From Carettochelys insculpta (lineage: Eukaryota; Chordata; Testudines; Carettochelyidae): a stretch of DNA of 64,000 nucleotides. The stretch lies in NCBI RefSeq assembly GCF_033958435.1, contig NC_134138.1:3112001-3176000 (forward strand), read 5' to 3'. Positions 45,801 to 57,463 of the stretch are shown here, one piece after another. Position 1 is the stretch's first letter. Every line of letters starts with the position of its first letter. A program made the position numbers and the translations under genes. A model generated the notes under the pieces. It worked only from the letters and a program-made list of their open reading frames with translations. It was not told where the DNA came from and did no database searches.

Positions 45801-47805
45801 CATCCCTAGGGCTGTCCCTGGGCTGGGGGCTGGTAATATGGAGCTGCACTAGCCGCTGCGCTGGTGGGCGGAAATGCTGAGAGAATTCTTACCCTCCCCC
45901 GGACGAGCCCCTTGCTCCAGGGACCATCCCCCGTGGCGCTGAGCCCCAGCATTGCCCCAGCGGGGCCGAGCTGGCTGGACCTGCAGACCTGGGAGCCTCA
46001 GACAGCCCGGCTCTGCGTTGCTGCCCCGGGCGGATCCGTGCCACAGGGTGGGAGTTGGGCAGGTATCGTTGAACTCCACTGCTCTGACTGTGCTGCCCGG
46101 CCAGCCGGTACGTCCCTCCCGGCAGCCAGGAAGGAGCTCGTCTCCCAACTGGGGCTGCAGCTCCAGAATCGGGGCCCCCCCAGGGCCAAGGTGGAGGTTT
46201 CCTTCCACTGTGACTCAGAGCAAAGCGCTGCCTCCCCCCTTCCCCATTGCGCTCCAGCTGCCCGGTACTTCTGCACGAGCTGGCCGGGGCTGCAGGCTCC
46301 GGCTGCATCTCTGGCTGTTGTGCATCTCTCTAAGTAGCAGGGCCCACAACTCCTTAACACCCAGCAGCTGTCCCCTGACCCCCACTATCGACAGCTTCCT
46401 CCTGTGGGCTCGGCTGGGAGATACCGGCAGCCCAGTGCCAGCCTCAGGCTGCCCAGCCATGCCAAGGCCTGCCTTGGGGGGGCAGAATCAGGTTCCGGGC
46501 AGGACAGCAGGGGTGGCTGGTGGGGGGAGCTGGCAGAGGGGACGGGCGAGGGTCTGGCAATAGGGCTGACGGGCTGTGTTGCAAAGGGCCTGTGTGGGCC
46601 AGAGGTGGGGCTGCAAGAGGCAGCGCTCATCTGCCTTAATTTCTCTCCAGGAGTAATGCAGCCGGGCCCTGGGCCTCGCCCTGACCTGCGCCCGGGTCCC
46701 TCCTCACCGGCTTGCAGGGAGCCCCCGTGCCTGCTGCTCCTGGCCCAAGCAGAGGGATGAAGCCTCTGCAGGACTAGGGCAGAGGTGCTGGGGGTGTGCT
46801 CAGGCCAGGACTGAGCTGCTCCCGGGGTGCCCAGCCCAGCTGGCAGGCCTAGCCCGGCCCCAGGGGGCTCTCTGCAGCCAGGGGAGGCTCGCCTTGCTGC
46901 GGGCGGGTGCAGCCGGAGGAGAGCTGCAGGGCCCCACGGCGGCGAGCTGAGGGCGAGGCTCTGCTTTGGGCTGTGCAGCTTGGTGCTTGCCCCACACCTG
47001 GCCCTGGCGCTGAGCTCCTCTGGCCGGGCACCCCAGGGCGAGAAGCTCGGGAGGGGGGACCCGGCATTCTGGTGCAGAGCTCGGCCCCCCACAGCCGGGG
47101 CACTCGAGCCTGTGTGCACCGTCTCTGCCTCGGTACAGGCCCTCTTCCGGCTGGCGCAGCCCCTGGGGTCTCAGCCCCTGCCTGGTTCACTGCCCCTTTC
47201 CTGCCCCCCTCCCCCCCCGGTGATCCCACCTTCCTTTGAGGGCCTCACTGCCCACCACTGACATGGCCACGTCCCTGTCGGCGCCTTTCCCCTCCCCGAG
47301 GGCAGTCATATCCTCTGGCCTGGCGCCACAGCCAGCCAGCAGCTCTCTCCTCCAGCTGGGGAGCGCCAGGAGGGCTGCAGGGCCCAGCTGAGAGCGGCCT
47401 GGGGGGGTACAGGGGAGCGGTGGAGCCGGCCTGAGGCCGCTGGGCTGGGGGAGGGGCGGGGGGCAGGAAGGTACAGGGCTGGGCCTGGGGCAGGATGAAC
47501 TCTGCAGGCCCATGACCTTGGTAGGCGCTGCAGGCTGGGGGCGGGGGGGGGGGGGGCAATGAGAACAGCTCTGGGGCAGGGCGTGGGGTGAGGGTAATTT
47601 CCTGGCTCAGGGCACTACCCCACCTGCCCCAGCACCACTCGGGGCCACCGGCAGCATCCTGGGGCACGGCTCCCCGGTGACCACCTCACAGCAACAGCTG
47701 GGGGGTCATTGGGGTGTCTCACACACACACACATCCCCGTATTGGTCCTCTCCTGGCCCTTCAGCACAGGGCCCGTGTGGGGAGTGTGGTGGGGCTGGGA
47801 GCAGG
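45801..47805. other. GC-rich intergenic stretch
   Basis: No exon or repeat recognised apart from a poly-G run near 47540 and a short CA run at 47722-47733. The open frames are composition effects. Confidence 0.4.
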
Positions 47806-47809
47806 GAGA

Positions 47810-48235
47810 GGGGGGATGCGGGGACTGAAAGGTGGATTCTGGAGGCTGCAAGAAGGGAATTTTGGGGTGGCTGGAAGAGGGGGATTTCAGAGGGGCTGGA
47901 AGAGGGGTATTGGGGGGGGTCTGGGGGTAGGGGCAGGTAGTGGGGTATTTTGGGGGACTGAAAGGGGGGTATTTTGGGGTTCTGGGGTAGGGGCAGGGAG
48001 AGAGGGATTGGGGGGCTGGAAGGGGGTATTTTGGGGGGCTGGGGTGGGGGTGGGGGTAGGGGCAGGGAGAGAGGGATGGGGGGCTGGAAGGGAGTATTTT
48101 GGGGGCTGGGGTGGGGGTGGGGGTAGGGGTAGGGGCAGGGAGAGAGGGATGGGGGGCTGGAAGGGAGTATTTTGGGGGCTGGAGGTGGGGGTGGGGGTAG
48201 GGGCAGGGAGAGGGGGATTTTGGGGGGCTGGGAGC
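47810..48235. repeat. G-rich minisatellite
   Basis: Irregular copies of GGGGGCTGGAAGGGGGTATT followed by GGGGTGGGGGTAGGGGCAGG and AGAGAGGGAT, with unit length between about 40 and 80 bp. Runs of four or more G's on the plus strand make it a likely G-quadruplex former. Confidence 0.9.
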
Positions 48236-49266
48236 AGCAGCGGTGCAGCTGGAAGGTTTTTCTCCCTCCCTCGGCCTCTGACGAGAGCAGCAGGAGCCCG
48301 GTGCCGCCAGACTGGACGCTGGTCCGTGTGGTCACTGAGAGCAGCATCGGACACAGTGTGGCCCCTGTCCCGGAGGGTCAGCGCCAGAGCCAGCGCCCAG
48401 GGACTGGCAGGTCCCACCGAGGGGTTGAGCCAGCGGGAAGCCCTGGCAAACGCCTCTCTGCCACAAGGGGCCTCTGGCAAAAGCCTGACACACAACAATG
48501 CCACCCCCAGCGCCCCAGTTCTCCCCGGGGGACAGGACGGGGTTTCCGGGCATAGCTGGCGGAATCAATCCAGGGGATCTTTGCTTGCAGTCCAGGCCAC
48601 TTACCGCCCCAGGCTGGGATTTCCTTCTTACCAAGGCAAAGCCAACCAGCCTCACCGGCCAGCCAGACACCACACAAGCAAACCCCCAGACTTCCCAGCT
48701 GCTCTAGCAGCCCAGCCCAACAACCCCCAAATTCAGGTGAGAGGCTCTTAAGCCTATTTCACCAAACTCCACACGGATGGTTCCAGTTCCCAAAGGGCCC
48801 AGCCCCTGCCCCTGCCCCTGGTCAATATACACTTGGATCTTACCCATACAACAAGCTTACTGATGCTTTAGCGCTAATATCTAAAGGTTTACTAATAAAA
48901 AAGAAAGAACAGGGGTTAGAGAGAAGAACTGTTAAAGCAAAACTTTACATGCATCAGTTATAACTTCTGACACAGCCTGTGGAGTTATTTGCTGACTCTT
49001 GGAAGGACCTGAAAGCTCATTTCAGGTTACATAGATTCCGTTATCAAAACATTGTAGGTCCGGCCTGCTGGGGCCCACATGCTGGGACAGGGCCCCTTGG
49101 AGACCCAAAGAAAAAGGAGCCGAGCTGGAAACTACTAAGGCCACATCATCCCACTGAGGGATTGCGCACTGCCCCCCCCAGTCTGGACAGGCTCAGTTCA
49201 TGAGGACTGAAGACCCAAGAAAGTCCCTGCCAGGGCCCATCTTACAGCTTTTCATATGCAGAGGGA

Positions 49267-50419
49267 ATAAATGGTAAATGGGAATAAATGGTAAATTTTC
49301 ACAATGGAGGGGGGTAACTAGTGGTGTTCCCCAGGGGTCAGTCCTGGGACCGATCCTGTTGAACTTGTTCATCAATGATCGAGAAAATGAGGTAAGCAGT
49401 GAGGTGGCAAAGTTTGCAGATGACACCAAGTTGTTCAGGGCAGTCAAAACCAAAAGGGATTGTGAAGAACTACAAAAAGATCTCAGCAAACTGAGTGATT
49501 GGGCAGCAAAATGGCAAATGAAATTTAATGTGGGGAAGTGTAAGGTAATGCACATTGGAAAAAATAACCCAAATTACACATACAACGTGATGGGGTCAAA
49601 TCTAGATACGACAGATCAGGAAAGGGATCTTGGAGTTATAGTGGATAGTTCTCTGAAGACATCCACGCAGTGTGCAGTGGCAGTTAGTAAAGGAAATAGG
49701 ATGTTAGGAATTATGAAAAAAGGGATAGATAATAAGACAAAAGATATCATACTTCCCCTATATAAAACTATGGTACATCCACATCTTGAGTACTGCGTGC
49801 AGATGTGGTCTCCTCACCTCAAAAAAGATATAATGGCATTAGAAAAGGTTCAGAAAAGGGCGACTAAGATGCTTAGGGGTTTGGAACGGGTCCCATATGG
49901 GGAGAGGCTAGAGAGACTGGGACTTTTCAGTCTGGAAAAGAGGCAAGTGAGGGGCGATATGATAGAGGTATATAAAATCATGAATGGTGTGGAGAAAGTG
50001 AATATAGAAAAATTATTTATCTTTTCCCATAATACAAGAACTAGGGGACACCAAATGAAATTGATGGGAAGTAGGTTCAAAACTAATCAAAGGAAATTTT
50101 TCTTCACACAGCGCACAGTCAACCTGTGGAACTCCTTGCCCGAGGAGGCTGTGAAGGCCAGGACTCTATTAGGGTTTAAAAAAGAGCTTGATACATTTTT
50201 GCAGGTTAGGTCCATAAATGGCTATTAGCCAGGGGTAAAGTATGGTGCCCTAGCCTTCAGAACAAGGGCAGGAGATGGATGGCAGGAGATAAATCACTTG
50301 ATCATTGTCTTCTGTTCTCCTTCTCTGGGGCACCTGGCATTGGCCACTCTCGGCAGACGGGATACTGGGCTGGATGGACCTTTGGTCTGACCCAGTATGG
50401 CCATTCTTATGCTCTTATG
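49267..50419 (+). mobile_element. CR1-type LINE, 3' half, young insertion
   Basis: Inserted in repeat F with the short direct repeat AGGGA (49262-49266 and 50420-50424). It carries the open frame 49278-50228 (next entry) and a 3' UTR ending in GGTCTGACCCAGTATGGCCA and TTCTTATGCTCTTATG. 5' truncated. Confidence 0.9.
49278..50228 (+). CDS. CR1 ORF2 fragment: reverse transcriptase palm to C-terminus
   Basis: 316 open codons. It begins at the RT motif [19 protein letters not shown], then the catalytic FADD box ([13 protein letters not shown]) and the C-terminal region ([37 protein letters not shown]). The endonuclease and the N-terminal part of RT are missing because the insertion is 5' truncated, so it cannot retrotranspose on its own. 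The uninterrupted frame points to a recent insertion. Confidence 0.88.
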   Translation: MGINGKFSQWRGVTSGVPQGSVLGPILLNLFINDRENEVSSEVAKFADDTKLFRAVKTKRDCEELQKDLSKLSDWAAKWQMKFNVGKCKVMHIGKNNPNYTYNVMGSNLDTTDQERDLGVIVDSSLKTSTQCAVAVSKGNRMLGIMKKGIDNKTKDIILPLYKTMVHPHLEYCVQMWSPHLKKDIMALEKVQKRATKMLRGLERVPYGERLERLGLFSLEKRQVRGDMIEVYKIMNGVEKVNIEKLFIFSHNTRTRGHQMKLMGSRFKTNQRKFFFTQRTVNLWNSLPEEAVKARTLLGFKKELDTFLQVRSINGY

Positions 50420-51120
50420 AGGGACAATTCCATTTTGCTCCATGGGCCTTGGCCCACCACCTGAGCCGGTGGGTCACTGTGCCGAGTTCCCATTTGTTGC
50501 AGGCCCAGCAGGAAACCCACCATCACAAAGTGAGTGTTGGCCATCTGGGCCTCTGCTCAGTCTATTGTCCTGGCTGGGGTGGAGCCCCACCTCCCTCTGT
50601 GAAGCTCAGCACTGAAGCATTTCTCACACAGCTGCAGAGCTAAACGTCTATAACTCTGCCTACGTCCATGCTACAGACACACAAATAGCACACATAGCTT
50701 CAGGGCATCAGTAGCTTTCATTCGACACCTCACATACCCGCACCCCCAGCAACATTTGGGGCCAATAGCTACCCTGGGCATTCAAATGGCTTCCAGAACC
50801 AGCATAAACTCCAGCCACATATGACACCCAGACTGACCCGAACCTACAGCAGCGACACCCTCCCTCCCGGCTTCTCCAGCCAGGCAGGCTCTGCCAGCCA
50901 GCTGTCCTGCGAGGGGCTGCGCTGTGGAAGCGAGTGGGAAGGGGCAGGTGTATAAAAGCAGCCATTGCAGAGCAGGGTATGTCGCCGTTTACGTGCTGAC
51001 AGGCGTTTACAGCAGCACTAAGGCCCCACGCAGCTGAGGGCGCAGGTGTTCAGGCTCAAAGGAGGAAGCCTGGAGTGTAGTCCACTTCCTGGATAATTCC
51101 CTGCCGCCCATGCCAACCCT

Positions 51121-51452
51121 CTGTTCGGCACTGGTGAGGCCCCATCTGGAATATTGTGTCCAGTTTGCCCCCCCCCACCCCCCAGTATAAAAAGGATGTG
51201 GATTTGCTGGAGCAGGTTCAGTGAAGGGCAACAAAAATGATTAAGGGGCTGGAGCACAAGACCTGTGAGGAGAGGCTGAGGGATTTGGGCTTGTTTAGTT
51301 TACAGAAGAGAAGGCTGATGGGGTGATTTAATAGCAGCCCTCAACTTCCTGAAGGGGAGCTCTAAAGGGGAGGGTGAGAAACTGTTCTCAGTGGTGTCAG
51401 ATGGCAGAACAAGGAGCAATGGTCTGAAGTTACAGGGGGAGGTGTAGGTTGC
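51121..51452 (+). mobile_element. CR1 LINE internal 3' fragment
   Basis: Starts [19 protein letters not shown] (TCGGCACTGGTGAGGCCCCA) and continues with the same sequence as 10515-10830, including GGAGCACAAGACCTGTGAGG. It stops before the CR1 3' UTR, and a one-base shift breaks the frame near 51320. Confidence 0.85.
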
Positions 51453-52139
51453 AGCTGTCCTGGTTCCCTGAAACAGTCATGGCCTTACTTATGCTATTCT
51501 CCCACCCACCTACCTGCAGCCCCATCGGGGAAGATCTGAAACTACGCCTGTTTGAGGCCCAGAAACGTCCTGAGCTCTTAGTCCTGGGCAGCAACAGGCA
51601 CTCTGCTGCCGACACTGGCTGTGAGGCAGTCGCACGCACACCCAACAGTAGTTCTCTTCCTTGTGGATGGTCGCTCTCCCATGGCTGAGGCAGTGTTTGG
51701 GGGGGCGGGTTTGAGCAGGTGGGAAGGACCAAGGACAGGAGAGAATTGCTGAGCCGGGAGGCCTTAGATCATTTCACGTGATTAACACCCACCGAGTCGC
51801 TGAGGGGACAGGCAGGCTGGGAAGGCCAAAGCTGCGGGTTTGCCCAGCAGAGAAACTTGCTAGAGGGACCAGTCTGAATGCCCTGAGGCCCTTGGGCTAA
51901 GGGTTGGCCCTGGGCCAGTGATTGAGAAGGACACTGCCCACTCTTGTGTCTGAGTAGCTACGTTCCCTCCCCCCCCCCACAGAGCTGCATCTCTGCCAGG
52001 GCTGGGCAGAAGAGACTGAGCGTTTCCATGTGTGGATGGGCTGAACTGCCTCCAATGCTTGGAGAGATGAATTCACTCTGCTGGGGTCGCTGACTGATCG
52101 GAGGGGTGAGGGAGACTGGCCTGTGAGCTTTCCATGCAG
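51453..52139. other. Intergenic, no feature recognised
   Basis: No exon or known repeat identified; a poly-C run lies at 51969-51978. Confidence 0.35.
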
Positions 52140-52144
52140 GGCGT

Positions 52145-52850
52145 AGTAAGCACAGGCCCAGTATGAGGCCTTAGGCCTGAACCAAAGGAATGGTCAAGGC
52201 TTTGCTAACAGAAAGCAAAGTGCAGCTGTGAGCTGAAGGAATGCATTGCTCACAGAAGCTGGCAAGAAGAGGGGTGACAGTGCATAAACATAGCTACCGA
52301 GCATATTGAAGTAGGTACATGGTACCAGAACACCCTACCCTGGAACATTCCACAGATAAGAAAGAACAGGCCGACCCATCCCAATGACAGGGGCAAAAGT
52401 GTAATATGATAGATAGAGTTGTTTTGTTGGAACCAACATATACAAGGTGAGAGGCGGAACCTGACTACGTAGAAGGGGTGTACCTCAGTACGTCAGGAGT
52501 GATGTGTAAATTGTTTGTACCTGTGTAGAAGAATGTACTTCTGGGATGTGGTGTGGGTCCAGCCGAGGGGGCAGTGGAAAGTCCTGCCACTGACTGAGCC
52601 GAGTCCATTGACCGTGGGTGCATATTTGTAGTATGCCCTGACTTAGACTGAGAAGTCTACAGGGAACTATTATTGTGTCCAATACGGCAATAAACCTGGC
52701 CGACGTGCCTTTGCACCTTACTAGACTCTGCGGTCATTGGGGGTTCTCTTCGGGTCTGCTGTGTCGGCTGTCTGCAGAGCTGGGGCAGCACACAGAGGGA
52801 ACACACGCACGCAGCCGAGTGATACCAGCATTGGAGAGAGCAGAGCACCA
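52145..52850 (+). mobile_element. Endogenous-retrovirus-type solo LTR (approximate ends)
   Basis: Has an LTR-like layout: a long U3, a polyadenylation signal AATAAA at 52690, then a U5-like stretch with CTTTGCACC and TCATTGGGGGTTCTCTTCGG. No internal gag, pol or env sequence lies next to it. The exact termini and target duplication could not be fixed. Confidence 0.55.
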
Positions 52851-52924
52851 CGCTGGTAGCATCTGACACCAAAATGCAGGTTCTTCACAATCATTATACA
52901 AGATACACTGATCATTTCTGGAAA

Positions 52925-53500
52925 GTAACAGAGAGGAAGCCGTGCTAGTCTATATACTATCAAAACAAAAAAGCAGTCAAGTAGAACTTTAAAGACTAAC
53001 AAAATAATTTATTAGGTGAGCTTTCGTGGGACAGACCCACTTCTTCAGATCATAGCCAGACCAGAACAGACTCAATATTTAAGGCACAGAGAACCAAAAA
53101 TAGTAATCAAGGTTGACAAATCAGAAAAAAATGATCAAGGTGAGCAAATCAGAGAGTAGAGGGGTGGAGGGGGAGGTGGGAGTCAAGAATTAAATTAAGC
53201 CAAGTATGCAAAAGAGCCCCCATAATAACCCAGAAAATTTGCATCCTGGTTCAAACCACGTGTTAATGTGTCGAATTTCAATATAAAAGAGAGTTCAGCA
53301 GCCTCTCTTCCAAGACTGTTGTGAAAATTCCTGTTGAGTAAGATGCAGACTTTTAAGTCATTAACAGAACCCTGATTACTATTTTTGGTTCTCTGTGCCT
53401 TAAATATTGAGTTTACTGCTTTTTTTGTTTTGATCATTTCTGGAGTATGATATTGCAGTGAACAGCCAGGATGATGATTTGATAAATTCTTCAAAGCAAC
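52925..53500 (-). mobile_element. Penelope-like element 3' end, reverse orientation
   Basis: The minus-strand frame at 53195-53494 contains SVNDLKVCILLNRNFHNSLG, EAAELSFILKFDTLTRGLNQ and DANFLGYYGG, which is collinear with the C-terminus of the Penelope element at 33610-33775 (LRACVLLKRDFNGRLQ). The tail with AAGTGGGTCTGTCCCACGAA (reverse complement) runs to 52925. The GIY-YIG core is not included. Confidence 0.82.
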
Positions 53501-53684
53501 AGTGGATCAGTAAGTAAAAGTGATGAGACCTTTTGTTCACAGAAGGTAAAAACGTGCCTCCCAATACTAATTAAAGTGAAATTGCCCATTACATGTGTAT
53601 ATTAAAGTTAATAAGTTTCTTCAGTGGGGGAGTTACCCCACCTGTTAAGTGCTAGTACAGTCAACATCATCTAACAGGAACACA

Positions 53685-53900
53685 GCTGCTCTTGTGGTTA
53701 GAGCACTGGACTGGAGGTAAGGATTACCTGGCTAAATTCACAAGTCTACCACTTTATTCCTGTGTGATCAAAGGCAAACAACGTATCAGTTAGTGCAATC
53801 ACTGGTACTTCCCTATGTCACAGGAGATCCACGAAGATGCTCTCATTCTCATTAACAAAGGGTTTGGGTATGATAAGGGGACACCACCAATGCCCAAGAA
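53685..53900 (+). mobile_element. MIR/CORE-type tRNA-derived SINE, old
   Basis: GTGGTTAGAGCACTGGACTG, TCTACCACTTTATTCCTGTG and TGATCAAAGGCAAAC follow the MIR order (tRNA-like head, then core). Heavily diverged. Confidence 0.65.
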
Positions 53901-54960
53901 AATTGTTTCATCAATCAACCAATCTTCTCAAGACTAACACCTTCACGCAGATTGATGTGCCATATTCTGAGCTGTGGTATCTCCATCTGCTGTTGTGTCC
54001 ATGACACATGGAGCGGGGTTCCCTCCAGAAAGAGCTAAGCTATCTGGAGACCAGCCCTCTTGGAGGGCAGTGAGGTGCTAAACCCAGAAGTGCCGAAATT
54101 GCGACCACAAGAACTGGAACTGCAAAGTGTTGGGAATCCCTCAGTCACGCTGATGGTTATGGTTGATAACAGCTGGCAGGACGGGATCCAAGCTGCCAAC
54201 TCCCTCCCACCTGATAGGTAGGAAAGTACAAAATGATGGTGAGGTGTTACGGTTTGATCTGACTGGATCTGTGCGATATTAAACCCAAGGTCGATGTTTA
54301 ACTACAGTGTTTCCAGGTGTAACAAAAACCATTGGAACAGAACTGACAAATGATTAGGTTCCAGGATACCTTTATCAAGTTAAAGGACCTACAGAAAATC
54401 TTTAAAACCTCACTGCCTAAAATTAGGCATCTCAATTGACTTCCTCATAAAGCTAAGTAGATATTCAGTGGGGCCAAGCACCCACAAAACTTCGGGAAAG
54501 CAAATGGCTTATTTGTGTGTGGTTTAGTATGCAGCTAGGTGCAAAGTTTAAAATGCCTGGACATGTCACTCGATGTCACATACTGATTCGATGCAAACGT
54601 TGTATCCCTTGTATTTTGCAGAAGTTTAAAAACAAAAATACAAGAACAGGACAAGAAACTCCATAAAACAGCCATAAAGAACTTTCACTGTCCCAATAGT
54701 GATGAGCGTGTAGAACAATGCCCCACCAGAGGACCCAATTCTCTGTGCATTTATTCCTCAACTTGAGGTACAAGCAGGACAGCGACAGGGCTTAAACTCA
54801 CCTTTGCTGTGGGCCAGCTCAGTGTCTGCCTGGCTCACAAGTAATGAAGTAGAGCAACTTCAAGTATGGTCCACTAAATCACCTTCTGCCTCCAGAGTGG
54901 TTAATGTTTAATATTTTAGGATCGTTAAAATATTACCATATTGTATTATAACAGCAGGTA
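53901..54960. other. AT-richer intergenic stretch
   Basis: No exon or recognised repeat. Confidence 0.35.
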
Positions 54961-54968
54961 GTCTAGAC

Positions 54969-55277
54969 CAGTGTTTCTTAAAATTCTTAAGACCACAGAA
55001 CACCAAACAAAACTATATTTATGAGGAACAGCTACAAAAATTTTCTTCCAAAAAAAGAACTGCTCCCCTCAACTAGCAACATATATAGCGAAACCAAACT
55101 GAAGTCATTGCTGTGGTACCTGATAAAATTAAATAGTAACATTGTATCTGATTGTAAAGACAGAACATACATACCAATACCATATCATGACACCAAAAAA
55201 GTGTCAGATGCTCACAGCACACCTGCGAGTTGTTCTGGGAACACCAGTATTCTGCAGAACATAGTTTAAGAAACCCT
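54969..55277. mobile_element. hAT MITE
   Basis: Ends CAGTGTTTCTTAAAATTCTT and AGTTTAAGAAACCCTG form a hAT-type terminal inverted repeat. They are flanked by imperfect 8-bp repeats TCTAGACC and GCTAGATC (6 of 8 match), in keeping with the 8-bp duplications and TCTAGA-like targets of hAT elements. Confidence 0.7.
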
Positions 55278-55289
55278 GCGCTAGATCAG

Positions 55290-55475
55290 GGTTCCTGGTA
55301 TATTGAGCTCTTGGGCAGCTGCCCAGGAGAGCTTCATATGCCGCCCAGGTGATCAGCACAGCGCTCACAGCTGGCAGCACGTTTTTAACTGGTGGTGCAC
55401 ATCCTTGCACATACATCAGTGCACGTAACAAAATTTATTCTGCACACAGATGGGAAAAATGAGAGGGAGCATTAG
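55290..55475. mobile_element. hAT MITE half (diverged)
   Basis: Reverse-complement blocks such as TGCTCCCTCTCATTTTTCCC and GAATAAATTTTGTTACGTGC are a familiar reptile/bird hAT-derived repeat end. Only one arm is present. Confidence 0.5.
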
Positions 55476-55507
55476 TCTAGACCAAACAGCGGTGTGGGAA
55501 ATGTCAA

Positions 55508-57463
55508 TTAAAACATCTCACAATTGGCTGCTGCCGCCATGAGCTCCTTAGCTGCCCCTGTCTGCAGAAATCCAGCAAACTCATCGCATGTCATTTTATA
55601 GTTGAAGTGCACAAACAGTTCAGCTTTCACTAGGTCTGTTTGGAGCCTGTTCCTTTCATCAGCCCACAAATTCTTCATTACGCTAACAATGCGTTCCACA
55701 AAGGTGTTGATGGCTGGAACAGCAAACACATGCTGCACAATTCTAAGCAAGTTCGGGGCCTCGCAGCACTTAAAGAATTCTACCCAGACTTCAGAGCTGC
55801 CGGTCTGATGGTGGCGTTCATGTTGCTGCTGTTCCTGTTCTGATTCGGCATTAATTATTGAACCCTTTAGGATTGGTAGTGCATCATTCAATACAGACAC
55901 TTCTGTGAAAAGTTCATCTACATCCACTTGAATGTCCAAGTTTGTCATCAAAGTGCACAGTTTGTCTAGCTCCAGAGGCCTGTCCAGACTGAGCGGTGCA
56001 CACAACTTATAGAAAGAATTTTCACTGAAATCAAACCTCTTTTCTAGATACCGGAGCATGTGCATGTAAGTCTGCTGGGCGTCTCCAATAAAGGTGTTCT
56101 GCTCGTTAGGGTGTAGCTTTTTCAAGAGTTGCATCACCTTGTACCCATAGAAACCTTTCTCTTGTCGATTCTGAATCTCTCTTCTCAGCTTGTTGAATGT
56201 AGCATACAGTTCAGTTACCTGAAGGTAATTACTCTCAAGAACCTTTATGGTGCTGGTAAATTGGCTCATAAGGTTATGCACAAAGTAGATGTACAGTTCA
56301 GGAAGTGTAATAGTTTCATCATTGGAAGCTATGTCCTTATACTCAGAAAGAAAGGCCCAGACTGTGCAGTTCACATCCTCCTCCCCTTTACTCACAAAGT
56401 AAGATTTGAGGGCCGGCCAATTCTTCAGTAACTTGTCAATGGCAGTGAAAAGGGCCAGAAAACGTTTAGGTACTTGGCGTAAGATTTCTGTATAGTCTGT
56501 CTTCATGAAATCAAAGAACTCTTTAAGTTCACCGTTATTCTCGTCTAGTGCAAAGACTTCACTGAAGACCTTGAGGACCAAACACTCTACATCGTAAGAG
56601 AGCATTCTCAAGCCATGCTTTGCTGTATTGTGTACTATCTGAGTGCTGCAATGTGTTGGTACAAGGTTTGGTAAATCCAGCATTTGTTTTAGGTGCACAA
56701 AACCAGACTCATTTTCTTCAAAATCTCTCTCTCCATATGCCACAATTTTATTCTGTACCAGACTGGCATTTTGAAGACAACTCCGTAAGTTCTTTACAAT
56801 CACCTCTGATGTTTTATCTGCATCTTCAAGAAAGTCTAGGAGTGATGTGCAGATTCCCTTATCTTTATTGAAGTACTGGATGACAACTGGGAATAGTTTC
56901 ATGCTCCCTATATTAAAAGCATCCACTGAGATTGAGAAAGGTGCTGATCCAATGTCTTGCACAGCCAGTTTTAAAGAATGTGGTGCTAATACAGCCTCGA
57001 TCAAAGCTTCTACTTTTGTCATTCCACAGTGAATTTTGGAAGCTATTTTGGAATCAGGGAAAACAGAGGGGTACAGTTTATTTCCACAATCTTGAGAACG
57101 GTAGCTGTGGTAGTGTTTAACTCCATGATATGTTAAAAGCAATTCAGCTGCGCATACGCGTTGTTCTTCAGCATTGTTACTCTTTACGGAGACTTTATTG
57201 CTAGCATTACACCACACCTGTCCTTGTACTTTGATTTTGTGACCCTTTGTTTCTGCATGATGCTTGACGGCTTTTACAGAATCAAACTTAACTGTGAATT
57301 GAACATCACAAATAGAACAATATCCTGAGTCTTCACTTGCCTTTATAAGCCAATTCTGATAGTCTGGGAGTTGCAGCCACTCATTTTTAAAGGTGCACAG
57401 CCTTCGAATCTTTTTTTTTCCGGGTTCTGTCATTTCGCCCTTGCATTTGTCCGACTGCAGCAC
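55508..57463 (-). CDS. hAT transposase-derived zinc-finger protein, intact 651 codons
   Basis: Single uninterrupted frame. Residues 49-75 form a C2H2-like finger (C49, C52, H69, H75). Residues of about 160-420 resemble the RNase H-like core of hAT transposases (PFSISVDAFNIGSMKLFPVV holds the first catalytic-type Asp; NKIVAYGERDFEENESG corresponds to the second-Asp region). Residues of about 560-635 are the hAT C-terminal dimerisation region (VPAINTFVERIVSVMKNLW). In related hAT proteins the second region usually reads like CADN or GADN; here it is GERD, so the second Asp seems lost or shifted. The start could be Met1 or Met11. It lies alone, minus strand, 2 kb upstream of the TONSL promoter and divergent from TONSL, with no clear terminal repeats. 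It may be a young hAT gene or a domesticated one. Not matched to a named gene. Confidence 0.78.
   Translation of the reverse strand: MLQSDKCKGEMTEPGKKKIRRLCTFKNEWLQLPDYQNWLIKASEDSGYCSICDVQFTVKFDSVKAVKHHAETKGHKIKVQGQVWCNASNKVSVKSNNAEEQRVCAAELLLTYHGVKHYHSYRSQDCGNKLYPSVFPDSKIASKIHCGMTKVEALIEAVLAPHSLKLAVQDIGSAPFSISVDAFNIGSMKLFPVVIQYFNKDKGICTSLLDFLEDADKTSEVIVKNLRSCLQNASLVQNKIVAYGERDFEENESGFVHLKQMLDLPNLVPTHCSTQIVHNTAKHGLRMLSYDVECLVLKVFSEVFALDENNGELKEFFDFMKTDYTEILRQVPKRFLALFTAIDKLLKNWPALKSYFVSKGEEDVNCTVWAFLSEYKDIASNDETITLPELYIYFVHNLMSQFTSTIKVLESNYLQVTELYATFNKLRREIQNRQEKGFYGYKVMQLLKKLHPNEQNTFIGDAQQTYMHMLRYLEKRFDFSENSFYKLCAPLSLDRPLELDKLCTLMTNLDIQVDVDELFTEVSVLNDALPILKGSIINAESEQEQQQHERHHQTGSSEVWVEFFKCCEAPNLLRIVQHVFAVPAINTFVERIVSVMKNLWADERNRLQTDLVKAELFVHFNYKMTCDEFAGFLQTGAAKELMAAAANCEMF

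Larger units (their letters stand above)
48525..50900 (+). mobile_element. Dispersed repeat 'F', filled by CR1
   Basis: Collinear with the reverse complement of 30722-31885 once the CR1 at 49267-50419 is removed. It matches 16560-17045 over its first 490 bp. Confidence 0.78.

Noticed and set aside
47714..48751. 345-codon Gly-rich frame
   Set aside because: Translation of the G-rich minisatellite.
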